Shown here: positions 41,806-51,329 of the stretch, in pieces
Layout: the number at the start of each line of letters is the position of its first letter
How positions within the stretch are numbered: the first letter of the stretch is position 1
Source of the DNA: Gracilariopsis chorda
Taxonomy: Eukaryota > Rhodophyta > Florideophyceae > Gracilariales > Gracilariaceae
Length of the DNA stretch: 64,000 bases
Assembly: GCA_003194525.1 (NCBI GenBank)
Contig: NBIV01000051.1
Coordinates: 62,001-126,000, forward strand
Direction: 5' to 3'
The notes under the pieces: generated by a model
What the model was told of the DNA's origin: nothing
The model's database searches: none
Seen by the model: the letters and a program-made list of their open reading frames with translations, nothing else
Translations under genes and position numbers: made by a program

Positions 41806-43319
41806 ATGCTCCCACGCCCGTCAGCACTTGTCCGTCGCCACAACGGCGCACAGCGCCAACCCCAACTGCTCATCTCCGCCGCCTTTCTGCTTCTTCTCTT
41901 GCTTCTTTCCAGTGCGCAGCGCTGTAATATAATGAAGGCTGATGCAAACTGGTACTGAACATCTTTGACAGAACCAGGATCGACACATTGCCGATGACTG
42001 GAACAAAGCAGAGCGTCACTCCATCAGTGACCTCTGTACTTATACTACTTGTACGGTCGTATGTAATCATATGGAATGGTCGTAATGCTCTCTCTCTCTC
42101 TTTTACAGGCACACTAGTCTAATTCCTACGTAGTGTAGACCGCTTCATGTGAAAGAAGCGTTCTCTCGCTAGGAAGACCAGCATACTTTCAGGCCAGGTC
42201 GTAATGCTAAGCGGCTGTTATTCTATTACAAGCGCCATCAGCGCCGTCCTCAGCGCTCTGCAAATATCGCCATCTTCATCCACGCCTATCAGCGAACAAT
42301 TCCGCTCTTGCCCTCCGTTCTGCACGTCCTGTGCCATCCGCACAATGTTTACGCCATTCATATTGACAATCGCACCTCGCCCGCCTCCGTGCAACCTGTG
42401 CTTCGTCTCTTGAGTACCCCAAACTACGCACGTAATGTATTTGTTATAATGGGCATCTCTACCGTCCTCAACACCCTACATGCCATCGCTTTCCTGCTCA
42501 AACAGCCCGTTCATTGGCACTACTTTATCAACCTCAGTGCCGCACATTACCCGCTCGTTCGCTCCAACCATCTGCGCCAAATACTAGCCAACCCACTCAT
42601 CCTTCAAAACCGTCTTAGCTTCATACAAACCACCAACGGGTCACAACCGCTTACGCCGCGTTTTCATTCATACCGCCACATACTCGGTACTACCAACTCG
42701 CCCTCAAGTCAAAAACAACTCTTGCCTACAAGCATGTCTTCATAACGTTAACACACAATCTCATCCACTACTTACAGACCCCACCCCTGTAAACCTCGTC
42801 AAGTCTGAAGCTTGGACCATTCTGCATCGGTCTGCCGCTCAATTCGCCGTCAACTCCTCTCTATCGCGCCAGCTCATCGCCTTTTTCGCCAACATTCACT
42901 GTCCAGAACAGTTTTTCTTTAGTACACTCCTCATCAATCACGCCCACTTTCGTCAAACCGTCGTACACGATGCGTTTCGACTTGTGCTCTGGGGGGTTCT
43001 GCGCCGAAAATCTCATCCTCCCGCAATCGACTCTGGTGATATTCCTCACATTCACACTCTGTTACGTACAAGGGGCGGCCTCTTTGTCAGGAAGAGAATG
43101 AAAATTGATTCTGCTGTTAGACGCTTTATTGATGGTCGCCTTTTGGCGCAGTCTGTTGCTACTGGAAATGGACTTTTCTCGCCTCGCTCTGGGCGAAATC
43201 GATTTGCTTTCGAACAAGAGGCTCGTGTGATGTGTGCCGCCAAATACCGACGTGGTGATCGTGACATCTTTCCATTGTTTAAACAATGTCTACAGCACGC
43301 CACCTCCGCTCCGTTTTGA
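41806..43319 (+). CDS. Core-2/I-branching-type glycosyltransferase (GT14), three exons
   Basis: Exons 41806-41923, 42198-42686 and 42778-43319; introns of 274 bp (GTAATA...GCCAG) and 91 bp (GTACTA...TTACAG), both phase 1. Spliced length is about 382 residues. Exon 1 gives a signal anchor (LLISAAFLLLLLLLSSA), as in type II Golgi enzymes. Exon 2 carries ANIAIFIHAYQ, LHVLCHPHNVYAIHID, and HWHYFINLSAAHYPLV, equivalent to the family's W-x-x-FINLSxxDYPL. Exon 3 carries KSEAWTILHRSAAQF (family GSAWMVLSR), CPEQFFFSTLL and DSAVRRFIDGRLL. The family transfers GlcNAc (animals) or glucuronic acid (plants). The donor here is unknown, and the DYPL Asp is His. The first intron's acceptor could also be 5 bp upstream with a different frame; the chosen one keeps phase. 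Confidence 0.75.
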
Positions 43320-43651
43320 ATGAAACTCGCCTACTACTTTTATGTTTGACGTTCACTTTGTACTGCGCTATGCAGGCGTTCCATACGCTTGTTTGTCACT
43401 ACTCTTTGAACATCAGAGTGCACGGCTACTACGACTTTTCTTCGCGTCCAAGTGCGTCCGCCCTCAAAGACGGCCCTCTACATACGGGTCTTGCTCATGC
43501 GTTTGCTACTGCACATCGAAGTTGTTGTAATGTGACAAGTCGAACCATCTGCTATGGCTCCAGGGAAGTTGAAGTTTGGCCGCAGTTCTTAACTGATTTT
43601 CGCGAGAATTATTTCTCGCATACAATCGCGAGTGCTCTTCGTGTGCCGTGA
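43286..43651 (+). CDS. Unassigned 121-residue ORF with a signal-anchor-like N-terminus
   Basis: Starts inside the last codons of the GT14 gene in another frame and stops 19 bp before the LTR at 43670. A hydrophobic stretch near the N-terminus (RLLLLCLTFTLYCAM) is followed by a 90-residue region without a known motif. It may be an alternative last exon of GT14, a separate gene broken by the Copia insertion, or chance. Conserved residues cannot be judged from one sequence. Confidence 0.3.
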   Translation: MSTARHLRSVLNETRLLLLCLTFTLYCAMQAFHTLVCHYSLNIRVHGYYDFSSRPSASALKDGPLHTGLAHAFATAHRSCCNVTSRTICYGSREVEVWPQFLTDFRENYFSHTIASALRVP

Positions 43652-43669
43652 AACCGATTGAGTGGCTAT

Positions 43670-43887
43670 TGTAGAGTCTTAGCTTCGGGTCTAGTCACAC
43701 TCGAGATGGCACCTTCTATTTGTGATGCTAGTCGCATAACCCGTCTCCCGGGTTCCTTTACGAGTTCGGGTGTGTCGTATATCTACCTACGGTCGGCCGC
43801 CGGTGGCCAGCATGGTGGACAACTGTCAGAGTTGTCGCATGTACCCTGTGCGCGCCCCGTCTCTTCTAAAATTGTCAGAGTTGTCAC
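43670..43887 (-). repeat. Probable 3' LTR of Copia D
   Basis: Read on the minus strand it follows the RNase H end and a polypurine tract (CTCGGGAGGAG), begins TGTGACAACTC and ends CTCTACA, giving TG...CA. The left flank is GCTAT. Its other copy is not in the window, so the boundaries are inferred from position and termini only. Confidence 0.5.
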
Positions 43888-44271
43888 ACTCCTCCCGAGA
43901 CGGGGTGGGCGTGAAAGGGTATGATGTTAAGGGAACGGCGGAGGAGGTTAAACGCTTGCCATTTAAGCGGTTTCGTCATAAGGTCTGCGAGTTGGTGCTT
44001 GGTAGGAATGTAGCGCAGTTTGATGTGGCCTTGACGGATGTGGTCATGAATATAGTGCTTGCGGAGATCAATATACTTTCGTCTTTTCGTAGGAGCTTGG
44101 TTGTTTGCGATACTAATCGCGGATGTGTTGTCGACGTGCAAGACAATGTCAGGTGGGCTGTAACCAGTAATATCATGCAAAAGACGCCTGATCCACTGTA
44201 CTTGTTGTGTTGTGTCCGTGGCTGCCACATACTCTGCTTCGCAGGTTGACAACGCCGTTATGCGTTGTTTG
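43888..44271 (-). pseudogene. Copia D RNase H fragment
   Basis: Minus-strand frame with a clear Copia RNase H: HKQRITALSTCEAEYVAATD, QWIRRLLHDITGY, VLHVDNTSAISIANN, RRKYIDLRKHYIHDHI, IKLRYIPTKHQLADLMTKPL. It is cut at 44271, just before the conserved W-S-S-K-Q motif, by the 5' LTR of Copia C. Nothing upstream of it (RT, integrase) is present in the window. Confidence 0.88.
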
Positions 44272-44512
44272 TGTGGGAGCTCACTACAAGTATCACTGGA
44301 CAAGCTCGCATCAGTGTCTGGCCGGACACTTTTGTAGCCCAGTCGTATCACAGGTTATGGGCCCAGCGCAACCACTTCAACCAAGACGCAACCCACCAAG
44401 AACATCAAGAAACCGACTACCGCAGCGGTATAGAAACAACGACACACATTCTACACCAGCACGAAAAACAAAAGCGCGAAACACACCACACAATACGCAG
44501 CTCCATCGAAAT

Positions 44513-45552
44513 ATGTCCCAAGTACCCACAAACAACCCACAAGCAATCCAATCGTTAACTACTCCCAACACACCTGAATTCTTGTCACCGCAGCAAACAA
44601 TACCCCTCCAAGAGCCTGTATTGCCTTCTGCTATTCCCAACATGCAAATAGAGGACCAAACTCACTCCAAACATTCCACTCAATATCTACCAAGACTTAC
44701 GGATGACGGCAGCAATGCCCACAAATGGAAAATTGCCATTGAAGATTTCGCCATCATGCACGACATAGAATATTTACTGGCCCCGGAACACAACATACCG
44801 TCCTCATCTGATCAATCCTATCCCAAATATCGGAAACACAGAGCCACATTACGCAATGCGCTCATGAACAGCCTTCCAGATGACTTCGATTTCCCAATGG
44901 ATATAGATTCTTCCACCGAACCCCATCAAATCATTACTGTCGTGCACTCCCGATTTGAATGTACTACAACTGCAGACCACCAGCTTCTACGACAAGAAGC
45001 TGAAGCAACTACTTTGGACCCCAACACTACAATACAGGATTACGTCCGCAAGCACAGAACCATTAGAACGAAAATGATCTCTGCAAAATTCCCGAACGCC
45101 AGTCTCGAAGCCACTACACTTGATTACATGATCCGAGGCATTAGCGCCAACCCCCATTTTCAAACAATTGTTGACACCTGGTATGACTCTAACAGCGTTC
45201 CATCGACCATAACTGAGTTCGAAAAGCGCCTTCGCACAGCTGAAGCCCGCTTACAGACCAAGTCAACAACTGCCACGCCACAAACCTCAACAGAGCCCCG
45301 CGAAACGCGCTTCCGTCATCCGAGGGGGCGTAGAGGTGGCCGTGGCCGAGGCGGACGTGGTCGAGGCCGTTTTTACCAGCCCCCCTGGCCCACTTGGCCA
45401 ACCCCAACACCAGGCTACTACCCTCCATACGTGCCAACCCCCTACCCCATACCTTACAATTATGCGCAACCAACCGCTAACGTGCTTCCTGCTGTACCAC
45501 CTCAACACCCCACGCAGCCACACAACTATCTGCATCTCCCATCCGTCCACCG
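44513..45552 (+). CDS. Copia C gag protein with RGG box
   Basis: About 347 residues before the frame runs into LTR sequence (it stays open to 45922). It has the Copia gag (UBN2-like) layout: LPRLTDDGSNAHKWKIAIEDFAIM, then LLRQEAEATTLDPNTTIQDYVRKHRTIRTKM and TTLDYMIRGISANPHFQTIV. Instead of a zinc knuckle it has an Arg/Gly stretch (HPRGRRGGRGRGGRGRGRF) and a Pro/Tyr-rich tail, as in yeast-type or RGG gag proteins that bind RNA. The gag frame is intact and there is no protease. It may package its own RNA using another element's pol. Confidence 0.75.
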
Positions 45553-46035
45553 AAACTCGGTTCCGCCTACGCTCGTGGAAGCTCACTACAAGTATCGCTG
45601 GACAAGCTCGCATCGGTGTCTGGCCGGACGCTTTTGTAGCCCAGTCGTCTCACAGGTTATGGGCCTTCATCGCTGCCGCTGTGGTACACAGTTCGATTCT
45701 CACCAGTCGCCATTGCCTCTGCTCCGCACTTTCCGTCGCACAAAGTCACACCGATCACCGGGGAGTATTACACGTCTACACTACAATCACACCTACACAT
45801 CTACACTACAATCACACCTACACATCTACACATCTACACAACACGTTGTCAAAACGTTACATACGCTTCGCTTCGGCTCCACCGAGTTTGACCGGGGAGT
45901 GTGGGAGCTCACTACAAGCTGATTCGTTCATTCAAACTCGGTTCCGCCTACGCTCGTGGAAGCTCACTACAAGTATCGCTGGACAAGCTCGCATCAGTGT
46001 CTGGCCGGACACTTTTGTAGCCCAGTCGTATCACA
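45553..46035 (+). repeat. TRIM-like element (LTR, PBS, short core, LTR)
   Basis: A partial 5' LTR (102 of 136 bp), an 11-base PBS start, a 245-bp core holding a simple repeat at about 45770-45845 (two copies of CTACACTACAATCACACCTACACAT and extra CTACACAT units) and a complete 3' LTR. It encodes nothing. It looks like a terminal-repeat-in-miniature derivative joined to the gag of Copia C by LTR recombination. Confidence 0.6.
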
Positions 46036-46389
46036 CTATTGCCTGCTCGATTTTGGACGTATCGTGTACTGCCACGTCTTGAGACACGGTTGTAATGCTG
46101 TGATGTGTTCCTTTCACACCCCCCTGCAGGCTGCATCTGACCATTACTGTCTCCGCATGTTTCTCAAATGCTCGTTTCTTGTAAACTATTTTCGATTGCT
46201 GTACTATGTTGCTTTGTACAACTTGGCTGAAAGAAAGTATGTCAACTTGTGGGCCACCTTGTTTAGGTCTGCCGCTCACTGCTCTCTTGTACCAAAGATA
46301 AGTGAACGGTGCTCTGACAGAAGGAAAAAATCAGCAGGGCTCTCTTTCATTGTTTAAAGCCCCCTATTGTACATATTGTCGGTCGCTAA
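46036..46389. other. Unique sequence between Copia C and Gypsy 1
   Basis: An open plus-strand frame to 46357 contains a hydrophobic, Cys/Tyr-rich stretch (MFLKCSFLVNYFRLLYYVALYNL) without a recognised domain. It may be the far side of the locus interrupted by the Copia elements. Confidence 0.3.
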
Positions 46390-46397
46390 TGTTGCGG

Positions 46398-46456
46398 AAT
46401 GTGCCAGACATTGCTGGAACACACGTGTAGAATGTTCCAGTAGTGTCTAGCACATT
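46398..46456. promoter_or_regulatory. 24-bp inverted repeat with GAAnnTTC core, upstream of the TATA box
   Basis: Arms 46398-46421 and 46433-46456 pair at 21 of 24 positions around an 11-nt spacer. The spacer-arm junction reads AGAATGTTCC, a GAAnnTTC dyad like a heat shock element half-array. It sits about 190 bp upstream of the LTR TATA box. Confidence 0.6.
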
Positions 46457-46640
46457 GCACGCTTTGTTGGCCCAGCAAAGACTACAGTATTTTAGTGATG
46501 CTGGCGCAAATTGTCACTTTATTATTGGTTAGTGTGCAGCTCCAGAGGTCTCTAGAAGCCAATGGAGTAACCTAGACGCACACATGAGTAACTAGCAAGT
46601 AGAAATGCGTATTTAGCTCGTTTGTAGTGCCTCTAAACAC

Positions 46641-46648
46641 TATAAAAA
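46641..46648 (+). promoter_or_regulatory. TATA box of Gypsy 1 LTR
   Basis: TATAAAAA followed by GAGGTTCTGAGC. The only strong TATA in the inferred LTR. Confidence 0.6.
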
Positions 46649-47427
46649 GAGGTTCTGAGCTTCGGACTTCGGTCTGAACTCACCTCAACAATCGACCAAC
46701 ATCTAAGCCCCACCCCCTATCAACCTTCAGCCACTTCAACTATCATCAACAAACAGTGAGGCGTTCGCCACTGGATAAAGGGCTTCTATTGAGGCGTGTG
46801 CCGCTAGTTTTCCAATAGGGTGGGGAAGTACCGTCGCTAAGACCGGTTGAAGCGCCTTAGGCGTGGACGGGAGACGGGTAGTGTGTACCAAAGTTGTTTC
46901 TGTCGTCTGTGAGCCCCACCGGAGCTTTGCTCGGATAACGGTGTCGGTCGAAAGACCTGGTGATTTCCGGACGGAAGTACTTGACGGGAAGCTATCCGCA
47001 GGCGACGTGCCGTGCAACCTTTCCTGCAAAGGGCCAGCTTGGGTATAGAGTGAAAGCATATCCCGCTGTTAGTAGTTCTCCTCGGGAAGCCCTGTAAGGA
47101 TTGTATGCGCCTGCTTCTGGTTAGTGCAGAGGTAGGTAGGCTGCAGAATTCACTTCACATCCGGAGTGTCTGACCGGAAGCCGAGGGTCTGACCCTTAGT
47201 GATCCTTGACATAATTCTTGGGTTGCGCGCCGTTTCAACAAAGAAGTTAAGAAGTTTTATTTGGGGGTTGAGCCTGTTGCTCTCCCTAGTGTTGTTTTAT
47301 TTTATCGAGTGGGTTTAATTCTTTTGATCCCACTGTTTTCACTTTGTTTTGGGGCTTTTAGCTACGAAGAGCACCCTTTTGGCTTTTATTATTACAACTT
47401 TTTGGCCCCCTGCGTCACCGTCCCGTG

Positions 47428-49380
47428 ATGGCGCCCACATGGTACTCTCGAGGAGGGAGCTCTTCTGACTCTAACGCTGCATTTACTTCTTATGACGGTT
47501 CTTCTATTGACTTCGTAAAGTTCTTCTTTTACTTTGAGAATGTTGCAATGAGAAGAAAGACTGACGAGGACATGGCACTTGAGTTGCTTGGTTTCCTTGA
47601 GAAGAAAGCCTTTGAGTTCTACTATGATTCTTATGCTGTTAATGGTTCACTTTTGGAAGAAGCAAAGGACTACCGCTCCGTTAAGCAAGCTTTCATCGAT
47701 CGTTTTGGAAAAGCCGAGGAGCCTGAGGAAGATATACTCCTTGCAATTTCTGCTAAATTGGATTATGCAGACTTGGTTGGTTCCTTGACCTATATGGACA
47801 ACCTCTTCTTAAAGGCAGGATTCAACGCTAAGGCTAAGTTTGGTCTTTTGAAGAAAGCTGTAATGGAATACGCTGATCTAGCCCAGTTCGTTGTTTTCCG
47901 TGGCGCTGATGATTATGATGAGCTGAAGGTTCAAGTGAAAGCCTTCGATGCTGCCCGGAAAGCAATGGGGAACTACGTTTCATTAAGTACCCCACCTAAG
48001 CGTATTGTCCAAAACCACAGGTCTTCTGAAGAAACTATCTCTCATGCTTTGGAGTCTAAGGTCGACAAACTCTCTGAGCAGTTTGCTCAGCTGTCATTAA
48101 TGGTTAAGAAGACACAGACGGAGCGCCGAGACTACGAAAAGGTTTGTTCATACTTCAAGAAGCCCGGACATTATGCCTCACAATGTGACTCTAATCCGCA
48201 CCGAGATACGCGATGCCCGCGTTGTGGGAAAATTGGACACTCAGAGATCACTTGTTGGCGAAGAATCCGACCCGAAGAGACCCGCAAAGTATGGGATGCC
48301 AATGAGGAATCTAGAGAGTCAGCATCTAATCTTCAGAAAGGATCCGACCCCGTATCAATTGTCACCGAAAACGCCGGGAATGCTGATGTAGTCGCCACAA
48401 CCAAGAGAAGTGCTGACGGTGAAGCGTTGCCCAAACAGCGCCGTTCAGGCGGTGGTGCACCCATCCCGCTTTTGCTCAATCCATCAAGATACGAAGAGAG
48501 AGTTCGGAGACCTAAGGTTCATGAACAGAAATTCAAGAAGCCGAAACAGAGGAAGTCGAAGAAGCAGAGTCTTCAAGACCATGCAAGCAAATATAACGTT
48601 CTCACTGAGCTCGCGAATGCCTCTTCCGGACTAACCTTTGGACAACTTATCAGAGGAGACGCAGATGATGCGAAGAAAGAGATTCGTAAGCTCATCGGTC
48701 GCAAAAGCAATGTTCGACGCCCTTTTGTTGGGCCAGTCGGTAAGCAGCCTAGACGTCTTAAGGCGGTCCCCGTTATGATATATGGGACTGAGACTGAAGC
48801 TTTGCTCTACTCTGGAGCTGTTCCAAACCTTATTTCAACCAAGCTGTGTGACAGGCTAGCACTGGAACCCAAGCATACGACGAAGAAGATAACTGTTGCC
48901 AATGGACAGAGCGCCGTATGCAGAGGAATAGTATACGATATCCCTATATCCTTCAGGGGCGTCTCCGTTCCATTAGACTTCCTTGTTATTGATGGTCCGC
49001 CATTCGACATCATTGTGGGTTGTCCAACACTTGAATCGTTACAAGCCTGCCTTGACCTCGGAAATCAGCACGTGAAGATGAATATTGATGGAAAAAGAGT
49101 AACACTTGGCTTTGACTATGCTCGCGTCGAGATTTCAGACGAAGAGGGTTTCCAGACGGATAGCGACGACTTCACTTCAGATCCTGACGCCGCTATTGAC
49201 TCTGATACTGCTTCTGAAGATGACGAACAACTCGTGGTTGCTCTAACAGAAAAGAACCATGGCGAGACTCCCGAAATGATCCCGCAATTGGACATCACTA
49301 CCGATGAGCAGCACGAGAAGTTACTCTTTTCAAAACTCTCGCACATTTCAGAGGATGAAAGAGACGACTTGGTTTCTTGA
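47428..49380 (+). CDS. Gypsy 1 gag and protease-like ORF
   Basis: 650 residues from the ATG at 47428. The N-terminal capsid-like domain (FVKFFFYFENVAMRRKTDEDMALELLGFLEKKAFEFYYD, then VKQAFIDRFG) is typical of Ty3/gypsy gag. Two zinc knuckles lie at about 240-277: the first, CSYFKKPGHYASQC, has lost its second Cys (Phe instead); the second, CPRCGKIGHSEITC, is intact. A retropepsin-like fold at about 450-560 has ALLYSGAVPNLIS, where the catalytic Asp of D-S/T-G is Tyr, so the protease is probably dead. It ends with a TGA followed by CTG, and the pol frame continues directly in the same frame. Confidence 0.85.
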   Translation: MAPTWYSRGGSSSDSNAAFTSYDGSSIDFVKFFFYFENVAMRRKTDEDMALELLGFLEKKAFEFYYDSYAVNGSLLEEAKDYRSVKQAFIDRFGKAEEPEEDILLAISAKLDYADLVGSLTYMDNLFLKAGFNAKAKFGLLKKAVMEYADLAQFVVFRGADDYDELKVQVKAFDAARKAMGNYVSLSTPPKRIVQNHRSSEETISHALESKVDKLSEQFAQLSLMVKKTQTERRDYEKVCSYFKKPGHYASQCDSNPHRDTRCPRCGKIGHSEITCWRRIRPEETRKVWDANEESRESASNLQKGSDPVSIVTENAGNADVVATTKRSADGEALPKQRRSGGGAPIPLLLNPSRYEERVRRPKVHEQKFKKPKQRKSKKQSLQDHASKYNVLTELANASSGLTFGQLIRGDADDAKKEIRKLIGRKSNVRRPFVGPVGKQPRRLKAVPVMIYGTETEALLYSGAVPNLISTKLCDRLALEPKHTTKKITVANGQSAVCRGIVYDIPISFRGVSVPLDFLVIDGPPFDIIVGCPTLESLQACLDLGNQHVKMNIDGKRVTLGFDYARVEISDEEGFQTDSDDFTSDPDAAIDSDTASEDDEQLVVALTEKNHGETPEMIPQLDITTDEQHEKLLFSKLSHISEDERDDLVS

Positions 49381-51329
49381 CTGCAGGACTCGAATGTAAT
49401 CGCTTGGTCATTGAAAGACTTACGCCCAGCCAATGTGCCTGTTTCTCACTCTTTCGAGTTGACAGTTGACAAACCAATCTACTTCAGAGCCAGGAGGATG
49501 TCGCCGAAGCACAACGAGTTCGTACGTAAGGAGATTGATCTTCTTCTCGAAGCTGGTATCATTACCCCTTCAGCCTCTGCTTGGTCGTTTCCAATTATCA
49601 TTGCCTCGAAGAAAGATGGAAGCGCAAGGTTTTGTGTCGATTACAGAGAGCTGAACAGAGTCATGAAAGCTGACCGCTGGCCTTTGCCACGCATGGAAGA
49701 GATCTTTGACGAACTTGGAGGTTGCTGTGTCTTCACTACGCTTGACCTGTTCTATGGATACTGGCAAGTCAAGATGTCTGAGGATTGCAAAGAGATGACG
49801 ACCTTTGTGTGCAGATATGGAACTTTCATGTTCGAAGTCATGCCATTTGGTCTCATGAATGCGCCTTCCACCTTTCAACGGATGATGGATCAGGTGCTAA
49901 GAGGACTTCCATTCGTACGGGTTTACATTGATGACGTTGTCATATTCTCAAGAAGCCTCAGAGAGCACGTGATTCACTTAAAGGCTGTGATTGGTCGGAT
50001 TGCGAAGCATGGATTGAAGCTCAAACTGTCCAAATGTTTCTTTGCACTATCGGAGGTGTCTCTTCTAGGCCATGTCATCAACGGAGATGGAGTGCAAGTG
50101 GACCAGGAGAAGATTGCTAAGATCCAGGATGCCCCAATTCCTGCCACCACTACGGAACTACGATCTTTTCTGGGACTAGCCGGATACTATCGAAGGTTCA
50201 TCAGAAACTTTGCTGAGACCTCCGCCGTGCTTCACAGTGCTACCTCGGGGAATAAGAAGCTGAGTTGGACCGGAGAGATGCTAGAAGCTTTCCACGGTCT
50301 GAAGAAAAAGATGACTGAGCCTCCGGTACTTTCATTTCCAAACTTCGAGCAGCCTTTCATTGTGGAAACGGACGCCTCTAGTGTTTCACTCGGCGCAGTT
50401 CTCTCTCAGAAAAAGGAAGATGGGAAGATACATCCTCTGCAGTTTGCCAGTCGTACTATGACCGCTGCGGAAAAGAACTACTCGGCATGTGAAAGAGAAG
50501 CATTGGCAGTTATCTTTGCTCTCAAGAAGTTCAGATTGTATCTACTCTCGTCTGTTCCATTCAAGGTAATCACGGACCATATGGCTTTACGATATGCATT
50601 TCAGAAGCGCGATATACATGGACGCTTAACTCGCTGGCTAGACTTTCTGGCCGAGTATGACTTTGAAATAGTGTATCGCGCAGGCAAGGAGAATGGCGCA
50701 GCAGATTATCTGTCAAGGATAGTTCACGGAGACGAGGTCGAGCCGTTAGAAGATGAAGGCGACCTTGCTTGTATGGCTGTTGAGCCTGATGACTTCTCCG
50801 GTCTTGAACCATACTACGCAAACATTGCGCGCTTCTTGTGTGGTCTGCCTACAGATGAGACTGATGCACGTCTCCGCCAAGCAATCCGACGAAATGCGAA
50901 GAAATTCCTGGTCTGGGAAGGAAAATTGTTCAGAAGGATGCCAAACGCACTGCGAGTTGTTCCTGTTATTGGTCGGCGACAGATCATTATCAAGTCATTT
51001 CATGATGAGATTGGACACTGGGATTTGAAGACTACAAGGAAGTTCATCACTGAGAGATACTGGTGGCCCACTATGCATGAAGATATCGGCAACTACGTCA
51101 AGAGTTGTGACGAATGCCAGAGACTCGCACCACTACCAAGGTATTACAGCAACCTTCGGACTCCCATTTCCTCTCTCTTTGACGTCTTCTCGATTGATTT
51201 TGCAGGTCCTCTTCCGACTACCGAATCCGGAAACCGTTTCATTCTGGTTTGTGTTGAGCATTTGACTGGTTGGCCACTTGCCGTAGCGACAAAATGGTCT
51301 ACGTCACAGGAGGTCATAGACTTCGTGAG
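49381..51329 (+). pseudogene. Gypsy 1 pol, truncated in integrase
   Basis: In frame with gag across one TGA. RT: FCVDYRELNRVMKADRWPLPRMEEI, TLDLFYGYWQVKM, PFGLMNAPSTFQRMMDQVL, VRVYIDDVVIFSR (YIDD intact). RNase H: PFIVETDASSVSLGAVLSQ, EKNYSACEREALAVIFALKKFR, ITDHMALRYA. Integrase zinc finger: HDEIGHWDLKTTRKFI...CDECQRL, then the first core Asp (FSIDFAGPLP). The frame then enters Gypsy 3 LTR sequence at 51330, so the second Asp and Glu are missing here. Confidence 0.9.

Larger units (their letters stand above)
44272..46035 (+). mobile_element. Copia C, gag-only non-autonomous element plus TRIM-like piece
   Basis: The 5' LTR 44272-44352 (81 bp, TGTGGGAGCTC...TATCACA) is followed by a PBS GGTTATGGGCCCAGCGC (44353-44369) and a gag gene. 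At 45553 the sequence jumps into a second LTR copy (45553-45654) with its own PBS start (GGTTATGGGCC). A 245-bp non-coding core follows, then a polypurine GGGGAG and a 136-bp LTR (45900-46035). The 81-bp LTR lacks 55 bp present in the 136-bp LTR, bounded by direct repeats AGCTCACTACAAG, which suggests a slippage deletion. There are no pol genes. Confidence 0.7.
46390..47396 (+). repeat. Probable Gypsy 1 5' LTR
   Basis: Inferred from TGTTGCGG at 46390 to TTATTACA at 47396, followed nine bases later by TGGCCCCCTGCG, a possible PBS. It holds a TATA box (TATAAAAA, 46641-46648) and a 24-bp hairpin at its start. No second copy is available to confirm the ends. Confidence 0.5.
46390..51329 (+). mobile_element. 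Gypsy 1, truncated by Gypsy 3
   Basis: Plus-strand Ty3/gypsy element: a probable 5' LTR (46390-47396), gag (47428-49380), and protease-RT-RNase H-integrase ending abruptly at 51329 in the integrase core, where the Gypsy 3 LTR begins. Order RT-RNase H-integrase is diagnostic. No chromodomain or 3' LTR is seen here; they would lie beyond Gypsy 3, outside the window. Confidence 0.88.

Noticed and set aside
45660-45720. GTTCGATTCTC word in the Copia C core, like a tRNA B-box
   Set aside because: No A-box at the right distance and no fold; probably chance.
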